Of a stretch of DNA of 64,000 bases, positions 58,763 through 64,000 are shown piece by piece. The translations under genes and the position numbers were made by a program. The notes under the pieces were generated by a model. The model was given only the letters and a program-made list of their open reading frames with translations. It was not told where the DNA came from and searched no databases. Positions within the stretch are counted from its first letter, which is position 1, and each line of letters begins with the position of its first letter. Source of the DNA: Couchioplanes caeruleus (GTDB taxonomy: Bacteria; Actinomycetota; Actinomycetes; Mycobacteriales; Micromonosporaceae); NCBI RefSeq assembly GCF_023499255.1, contig NZ_CP092183.1:4150501-4214500 (forward strand), read 5' to 3'.

Positions 58763-61090
58763 TCAGCGCTTCCAGAACGCCTTGCGCTCCGGCGCGGCGG
58801 GTCCGAACGCCTCCAGGACCCGCCGGGCGTCCGACCACTGCGCGTCGAGGTCACCGGCCCCGCGCAGCCGCGCCGCGAGCTCCAGCAGCGGCTTCACCTC
58901 CTCCGCCGGGAGGCCCGCCAGCACGGCGGCGAGCCGGGTGGCCAGGTCGGCCAGCAGGTCGCGGCGCTCGGCGACCGGCCGGCCCTCGGCGTCGCGCAGC
59001 CGGCGCGCCTCGACCGCCACCAGCGCGGCGAGGTCCTGCATGGTCAGTCCGGTGCCGGCCGGCGCGGCCATCTTGCGGTTGCTGCCGCGCAGCATCATCC
59101 CGGACGGTACGGCCGCGAACGGCTGCGCACCGGTGCGCGCCTGAGCCCGTGCCGGCGCGAACGACGGGGCGAACGACGGTCCGCCCGCGGCCGGCGCTGC
59201 CATCGGAGCCGCCCCGGCGGCGAGGAACTGCGGAGGCTGGGCGGCCCCGAACATGTCCCAGCCGGACGGCGACTCGACGGGCTGGGTCACGCGCCGGCGC
59301 TGCCCGCCCTCGTTGACCACGCGGCTGTCCACCGCCACGAACGCGGTGAACCGGCACAGCACCCCGTACTTCAGGGACGTGGCGACGATCTCCTGCTCGA
59401 GGGTGTGGTCGCCGGCCGCGTACCGGTCCTCGAGCTCGCGCAGCCGGGTCCGAGCCCACTGCGCGGTGACCGCCGGCTCGTCCTTGCGCTCGACCGGCAC
59501 GTCGAGGGTGAACTCGGCGTCGTCGCGGGTGCGCCCCCGCACGGTGACCGTGGACGGCACTGCGCCGGTCCAGCGGCCGGACAGCACCAGCGGGACGCCG
59601 GGGAAGATCGACTGCGGCCGGCCGGAGTCGACGCCGCGCACGGTGACGTCGGTGACCAGCGGCGCGCCGATGCGGCGGTGGATCTGCTCCATCGCCTCGT
59701 CCAGCCGGTCCTCGCTCTCCACGAGCTCGCACCGCCCGGCGCCCAGCGCGGCCAGCCGGCCCAGGAAGCCCGCGTTCACGGCCCGGTCGATGCCCACCGT
59801 GTGCAGGCGCGTGGCACCGATCAGCGAGGTGACCTCGGCGAGGATCTGGTCCTCGTTGCCGACCTGGCCGTCGGTGACCAGCACGAGCACCCGGTCGCGT
59901 CCCTCGGACCCGGACAGCAGCGACAACCCCTGCCGTAGCGGCGCGAGCAGTTCGGTGCCGCCCCGGGCGTCGGCGCGGGCGAGGTGCTCGACCGCGCGGA
60001 AGCGGTGCCGGTCGGTCGCGTCGGACAGCCCCTCGCCCAGGTCGGCCGGGTGGTCGATCTGGTGGTCGAAGGTCAGCACGGCGAACCGGTCGGCCGTGGT
60101 GAGCGTGTCCACGACCCGGGCGGCCGCGCGTCGGGCGGCGACCATCTTCCAGCCGCCCATGCTGCCCGAGCGGTCCAGCAGCAGCACGACGTCCTTGGGC
60201 CGGGCCGGGCCGTCGCTCGGCTCCGGCGGCACCACGACCAGCTGGTACGCCCCCTCGGCGCCGTCGGTGCCCGGGTCCGGCACGAACACCGCGCCCGAGC
60301 CGTCGCCCTCGTACGGCAGCCGCAGCACGAAGTCGCGGTCGGCCCGCTCGCCCGGCGCGATCTCCACGTGCCCGTCGCGGCTGGTCACCGTGTGCAGGCT
60401 GGAACGCACCCCGGCCAGCGGCAGCCCGGCCGTGTCGATGTCGACGGCGATGGACAGCCGCAGCGGGTTCGGGAATCCCGGCAGCAGCACCGGGGGAGTG
60501 ATCCGGGAGGCGTCGGGCACGGCGTCGGTGTCGCGGGCCTGCCCGTCGCCGGCGGGTGCGTCGGGCAGCGGCGTACCCGGGATGTAGCGGGGCGCGACCA
60601 CCAGCGGGAACCGGAACGTCGCCGCGCCGTCCTCCCACGGCAGCGGCCCCGCGAGGGTCAGCTCGACGACCACCCGCTCGCCGGGCGCGATGTTGCCCAC
60701 CCGCATGGTGAAGACGTCGGGGCGTTCCTCCTCGGCGATGGAGGCCCGCTGCCCCGCCTCGATCGCCCGGTCGTACGCCTCCCGGGCCGCCGCGCGCTCC
60801 TGCAGCTCGGCCTCGACGGTGCGCCCGGCCGCGGTCATGGTCATCGCGGTGACGGCGGCCCGGTCGGGCAGCGGGAAGACGTACGTGGCCTCCAGCGCCG
60901 TGTCGTGCGCGTTGACGAACTCGGTGGTCACGGTGGTCCGGGCGAGGAGCCCGCTGATCCGGGTACGGACGTCGAGCCGGTCCAGGGGCAGGTTGCCGCG
61001 GTCGGTGTGCAGGGCGCCCACGCCGGCGTCGGGCAGGATCCGGATGCGGCCGAGCTCCGCCGGCTCCATCGGGGTGACGGACAGGGTCAT
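58763..61090 (-). CDS. VIT and von Willebrand A domain protein
   Basis: A 775-residue protein, cytoplasmic by absence of signal or membrane segment. The VIT domain (~25-150) has TEFVNAHDTALEATYVFPLP and AAREAYDRAIEAGQ. The vWA domain has a complete MIDAS: DRSGSM (~303), a T in GGTEL and D in VLVTDGQVGN. A C-terminal region of ~250 residues includes low-complexity SFAPSFAPARAQ. Its ATG overlaps the stop of the MerR-like gene (4 nt). Function unknown; these proteins often scaffold complexes. Confidence 0.85.
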   Translation of the reverse strand: MTLSVTPMEPAELGRIRILPDAGVGALHTDRGNLPLDRLDVRTRISGLLARTTVTTEFVNAHDTALEATYVFPLPDRAAVTAMTMTAAGRTVEAELQERAAAREAYDRAIEAGQRASIAEEERPDVFTMRVGNIAPGERVVVELTLAGPLPWEDGAATFRFPLVVAPRYIPGTPLPDAPAGDGQARDTDAVPDASRITPPVLLPGFPNPLRLSIAVDIDTAGLPLAGVRSSLHTVTSRDGHVEIAPGERADRDFVLRLPYEGDGSGAVFVPDPGTDGAEGAYQLVVVPPEPSDGPARPKDVVLLLDRSGSMGGWKMVAARRAAARVVDTLTTADRFAVLTFDHQIDHPADLGEGLSDATDRHRFRAVEHLARADARGGTELLAPLRQGLSLLSGSEGRDRVLVLVTDGQVGNEDQILAEVTSLIGATRLHTVGIDRAVNAGFLGRLAALGAGRCELVESEDRLDEAMEQIHRRIGAPLVTDVTVRGVDSGRPQSIFPGVPLVLSGRWTGAVPSTVTVRGRTRDDAEFTLDVPVERKDEPAVTAQWARTRLRELEDRYAAGDHTLEQEIVATSLKYGVLCRFTAFVAVDSRVVNEGGQRRRVTQPVESPSGWDMFGAAQPPQFLAAGAAPMAAPAAGGPSFAPSFAPARAQARTGAQPFAAVPSGMMLRGSNRKMAAPAGTGLTMQDLAALVAVEARRLRDAEGRPVAERRDLLADLATRLAAVLAGLPAEEVKPLLELAARLRGAGDLDAQWSDARRVLEAFGPAAPERKAFWKR

Positions 61091-61680
61091 GAGGGGCTCC
61101 CATCATCGGTGTGCGGTCCGCGGCCGGCGTCCAGCAGACCCCGGGCGGCGAGCAGGCTCAGCAGCGGTTCCGCCGCGGCGGCGACGGCTGTGCGGTCGGC
61201 GGCTGACGGGCGTACGGGAAGGATCAGGATCGCCCCGCCGCCCAGCGCGACCGCGCCGATCTCCGGGGCCGGCGCGGCGGCGGGCCGATCGGCGGCCGGT
61301 GCCGCCGCCGGGGCCGGCGCGGTGGTCCAGAACCGGGGCCGTGCGGGCGGCTGCGGCTCGGGCGGCTCGGTGGTCAGCAGCTCCTGCGGCACCCGCGCGA
61401 CCGTCGCCAGCTCCTCGTCCGGGGCGCCGGCCAGCTCGGCCTGGATGGCGGCCAGCGAGTGGCCCTGGGCCTGCCGGCGCTTGAGCGCGACGAGCTGCAG
61501 GAGGTGACGCCTGCCGTAGAGCGCGGTGCGCCCGCGCATCGCCGCCGGCCGGTCCACCAGGCCGGTCGTCGTGTACCACCGGACGGCCCGGCGGTCGGGC
61601 ACGTCGCGGACCCGGCCGTTGGGCGCGCCGGGGTATTCGGCGGCCAGCGCGCCGCGTACCCGCTCGAGAAGCTCGTCCAT
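61087..61680 (-). CDS. MerR-type regulator of the VIT/vWA gene
   Basis: A 197-residue protein. The winged HTH reads VRDVPDRRAVRWYTTTGLVDRPAAM with YGRRHLLQLVALKRRQAQGHSLAAIQAEL, the MerR pattern of a Y/W-Y-...GL.-.R followed by YG..HLL.L. A Pro/Ala linker and a hydrophobic C-terminal domain replace the usual effector domain. I start at ATG 61680; an in-frame GTG/ATG at 61689 is also possible. It is followed by the vWA gene with an ATGA overlap and preceded by a 27-bp palindrome. Confidence 0.8.
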   Translation of the reverse strand: MDELLERVRGALAAEYPGAPNGRVRDVPDRRAVRWYTTTGLVDRPAAMRGRTALYGRRHLLQLVALKRRQAQGHSLAAIQAELAGAPDEELATVARVPQELLTTEPPEPQPPARPRFWTTAPAPAAAPAADRPAAAPAPEIGAVALGGGAILILPVRPSAADRTAVAAAAEPLLSLLAARGLLDAGRGPHTDDGSPS

Positions 61681-61692
61681 CGTCCACACGGT

Positions 61693-61725
61693 GTTATATT
61701 GACACTGTCACGATGACAGTGTCAA
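61693..61725 (-). promoter_or_regulatory. 27-bp palindromic operator and promoter of the MerR/vWA operon
   Basis: TTGACACTGTCA (61699-61710), CGA, TGACAGTGTCAA (61714-61725): perfect 12-nt arms. On the minus strand the far arm supplies TTGACA as -35. TATAAC (complement of 61693-61698) is 21 bp away and CAATAT 18 bp away, so the -10 is ambiguous but the operator fills the spacer in either case, as MerR proteins do. Confidence 0.8.
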
Positions 61726-61774
61726 ACGGCGGGACTTTCCTTCACTTCGCGCGCCGGTGGCCGATCGGGGCGAC

Positions 61775-63394
61775 ATGACCGACGCGAAGATCGACGAGGC
61801 GGAGCGGGACGCGGCGTTCGCGGCCACCGTGGCGCGCCACCCCGACGCCTTCGTGCTCGCGGTGAGCCCGGCGGGACTCTTCGCGGACCTGCCCGAGACC
61901 TTCGAGCCCGGACGGCTGCGCCCGGTCACCGGCCCCCGGTCCGCGCTGGACCTGGTCGTGCCCGACGACCACCCGGCGGTCATCGACGCCTGGCACACCT
62001 TCCTCGCCCGCGGCCTCGCGCAGTGCCGGGTCCGCCCGCTCTCCGCGCCGGACCAGCTGGTGGAGTTGCAGATGATCGACCTGAGCCACCGGTACGGCGT
62101 ACCGTTGGTGCTGCTCACCGGCCTGGACGGGCACCCGGCGCACCTGCCGCTGGAGCACCAGGCGATCAAGCCGCGGCTGGTGACCGTACGGAAGAGCTCG
62201 CACGCCGTGATCGTCGGCGCCGACCCGGAGATCGTCCGCGTCCTCGGCTGGACGGCCGACGAGCTGCTCGGCACGCGCGCGGTCGACCTCGTGCACCCCG
62301 ACGACCGGGTACGCGCCATCTCCAGCTGGATGGACATGCTCGCCTCCCCGAGCGGCGAGGCCCGCCGGGTGCGCCTGCGCCACCTGCACCGCGACGGGTC
62401 CGTGGTGTGGTTCGAGGTCACCAACCACAATCAGCTCACCGCCCCGGGCGTGGGCGAGGTGGTGGCCGAGATGCTCGACATCTCCGACGAGATGGCCGCC
62501 CAGGAGGCGCTGCGCGCGGGTGAGCAGCTCATGCGCCGGCTCACCGAGACCATCCCGATGGGCATCGTGCAGATCGGCACCGACCGGCGGATCGCGTACC
62601 AGAACGAGCGCGCGGCCCGGGCCCTCGGGGCCGGCGTCGGCGAGCTGCTCGGCGGCCCGCTGCTGGACCGCATCCTGCCCGGCGACCGGCCGGCCATCGA
62701 CGCCGCGATCGACGCCGTGCTGCGCGAGGGCCGCGACGTCGACGCCGAGTACGGCTACCGCAACGAGCAGCGGGGCCTGCGCCGCGTCCGCGCCGGTCTG
62801 CGCGCCCTGAACGGCCCGGACGGCGAGGTCACCGGCGCGATCATCTGCCTCACGGACGTCACCGACGACGTCCGGCTGCGCGACGAGCTCAAGCAGCGCG
62901 CCACGTACGACGCGCTCACCGGCTGCCGCAACCGCGCCTCCACCCTCACCGCGCTGCAGGAGGCGCTCGACGACCCGGCCCGGACCCGCGGCATCGCCGT
63001 GATCTTCATCGACCTCAACCGGTTCAAGCAGGTCAACGACGTGTACGGGCACGCGACCGGGGACCGGCTGCTCACCCACGTGGCGTCCCGGCTGCGCGGC
63101 GCGGTCCGCGACGGCGACGTGGTGGGGCGCTTCGGCGGCGACGAGTTCGTGGTCATCTGCCCCGAGGTTCCCGGCGCGGCCGAGGCCCGGCACATCGGCC
63201 AGAGCCTGGTCGCGGCGCTGGTCACCGGCGGCCTGGAGGTCAACGGGGAGCGGTTGCTGCCGCAGGCGAGCATCGGTGTCGCCTGGGCGCGCACGCAGAC
63301 CTGCGCGGACACGCTGATCGCCCGGGCGGACGCGGCGATGTACGAGGCGAAGAAGTCCCGTACCGGCCGGCTGGCCCTCGCGCTGGCCGACTGA
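61775..63394 (+). CDS. PAS-PAS-GGDEF diguanylate cyclase
   Basis: A 539-residue protein without membrane helices. PAS-type sensor regions cover ~130-255 (HAVIVGADPEIVRVLGWTAD) and ~265-375 (GIVQIGTDRRIAYQNERAAR). The GGDEF domain has DALTGCRNRASTL, IDLNRFKQVNDVYGHATGD, and GRFGGDEFVVICPE with the intact GGDEF at ~453; RDGD five residues before it is an inhibitory I-site. It should therefore make c-di-GMP under feedback control. ATG 61775 follows GGGGCGAC; GTG 61757 is an alternative. No EAL domain. Confidence 0.9.
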   Translation: MTDAKIDEAERDAAFAATVARHPDAFVLAVSPAGLFADLPETFEPGRLRPVTGPRSALDLVVPDDHPAVIDAWHTFLARGLAQCRVRPLSAPDQLVELQMIDLSHRYGVPLVLLTGLDGHPAHLPLEHQAIKPRLVTVRKSSHAVIVGADPEIVRVLGWTADELLGTRAVDLVHPDDRVRAISSWMDMLASPSGEARRVRLRHLHRDGSVVWFEVTNHNQLTAPGVGEVVAEMLDISDEMAAQEALRAGEQLMRRLTETIPMGIVQIGTDRRIAYQNERAARALGAGVGELLGGPLLDRILPGDRPAIDAAIDAVLREGRDVDAEYGYRNEQRGLRRVRAGLRALNGPDGEVTGAIICLTDVTDDVRLRDELKQRATYDALTGCRNRASTLTALQEALDDPARTRGIAVIFIDLNRFKQVNDVYGHATGDRLLTHVASRLRGAVRDGDVVGRFGGDEFVVICPEVPGAAEARHIGQSLVAALVTGGLEVNGERLLPQASIGVAWARTQTCADTLIARADAAMYEAKKSRTGRLALALAD

Positions 63395-63418
63395 GCATCC
63401 GCTGTTCGCGCCGGGCCG

Positions 63419-64000
63419 TCAGGTGCGGCGTAGCACCGACACGACGCGGCCGAGGATCGTCGCGCGGTCGCCGTCGATCGGCTCGTACGCCGGGTTGCGC
63501 GGCTCGAGCAGCACGTGCCCGCCGCGGCGCCGGAACACCTTGACCGTCGCCTCCTCGTCGATCATCGCCGCCACGATGTCGCCGTTGTACGCCTCCTGCT
63601 GCTGCCGGACGACGACGATGTCCCCGTCGCAGATCGCCGCGTCGATCATCGAGTCGCCCTGGACGCGCAGGCAGAACAGCGTGCCGCGCCCGACCAGGTC
63701 ACGCGGCAGCGTCAGCGTCTCCTCGGCCGTCTCCTCCGCCAGGATCGGGCTGCCCGCGGCGATCGTGCCCAGCAGCGGAACCCCCACGGTGGCCGGGTCG
63801 CGCACCTCGCGGGCGGCCGGCTCGAGAAACATGCGCACGTCGACCGGCCGGGTCACGCTGCGGCCGCGGCGCAGGAAGCCGTACTCCTCCAGGGCGCGCA
63901 GGTGCCGGCTGACCGACGAGGTGGACGCCAGCCCGATCGCGTCGGCGATGTCGCGGGTGGACGGCGAGTAGCCGTACCTCACCGCCCAGTCCCGGATCAC
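63419..64000 (-). CDS. lexA: LexA repressor, 5' end beyond the window
   Basis: 193 residues to the window edge. The start is cut: the first residues ([23 protein letters not shown]) correspond to the region a few residues inside LexA, so the true start lies beyond 64000. The winged [25 protein letters not shown] binds SOS boxes. The cleavage site is in [11 protein letters not shown] (Ala-Gly), catalytic Ser in [11 protein letters not shown], Lys in [12 protein letters not shown] damage activates self-cleavage through RecA. It converges with the GGDEF gene. Confidence 0.93.
   Translation of the reverse strand: MIRDWAVRYGYSPSTRDIADAIGLASTSSVSRHLRALEEYGFLRRGRSVTRPVDVRMFLEPAAREVRDPATVGVPLLGTIAAGSPILAEETAEETLTLPRDLVGRGTLFCLRVQGDSMIDAAICDGDIVVVRQQQEAYNGDIVAAMIDEEATVKVFRRRGGHVLLEPRNPAYEPIDGDRATILGRVVSVLRRT

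Noticed and set aside
63395..64000. SOS box before lexA
   Set aside because: The lexA promoter lies beyond the window, so its operator cannot be seen.

Overview
The window is very GC-rich DNA with strong third-codon GC bias and frequent cgtacg words. It carries several promoters whose -10 box lies 6-7 nt before the start codon (leaderless mRNAs), together with actinobacterial families such as DUF5990-like, SNF2/SWIM and VIT/vWA proteins and a ZTP riboswitch before folD. This points to an actinomycete chromosome, most likely Micromonosporaceae (Actinoplanes-like). The family-level placement is inference. I saw no phage genes, insertion sequence, tRNA, rRNA or CRISPR array, so it reads as ordinary chromosome rich in accessory metabolism.

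Layout. 0-4.2 kb: end of a trypsin-like protease, a GrpB-type protein and a fused asymmetric ABC exporter. 4.4-10.9 kb: a large secreted GH2 beta-galactosidase with extra carbohydrate-binding domains, an acetoacetate-decarboxylase-like protein and a sorbosone-dehydrogenase-like lipoprotein. 10.9-14.1 kb: two divergent TetR units (with an SDR and an aldo/keto reductase), each with clear palindromic operators. 14.2-17.2 kb: hypothetical and membrane proteins and a metallophosphoesterase. 17.3-22.9 kb: a fructose-type sugar ABC import operon (binding protein, permease, ATPase, epimerase, kinase) divergent from a ROK repressor, resembling frcRBCAK. 23-27.3 kb: small unknown genes, a polysaccharide deacetylase, a GH26 mannanase-like enzyme, and folD under a ZTP riboswitch. 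27.5-30 kb: a sugar isomerase/oxidoreductase operon behind LacI-type operators. 30-33 kb: an SDR, a degenerate inositol-monophosphatase-like protein, and LysR and TetR regulators.

33-40.2 kb is one minus-strand surface-glycan operon: three GT2 glycosyltransferases, a GT-C-like membrane protein with repeated [DE]xTxVI motifs, and a further membrane protein. Its promoter has a palindrome between -35 and -10. It is followed by a tiny zinc protein, a sulfotransferase and a beta-propeller glycosidase-like protein. 43.3-44.5 kb holds a SpeD-like pyruvoyl decarboxylase homologue paired with a GNAT-like acyltransferase, my best candidate for an undescribed pathway. 44.6-50.8 kb: a soluble Ser/Thr kinase, a tandem universal stress protein, an amino-acid permease, a STAS protein, and an esterase/ATP-grasp pair. 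51-55.5 kb: a DUF5990-like/SNF2 helicase/SWIM operon. 55.7-64 kb: a ricin-type lectin membrane protein, a TAP-type exopeptidase, a VIT/vWA protein with its MerR regulator under a 27-bp palindrome, a PAS-GGDEF cyclase, and 5'-truncated lexA.

Recurrent theme: many units pair a regulator with divergent or adjacent enzymes, and the operators can be read directly from the intergenic DNA. All family assignments were made by eye from motifs. No database search was run.
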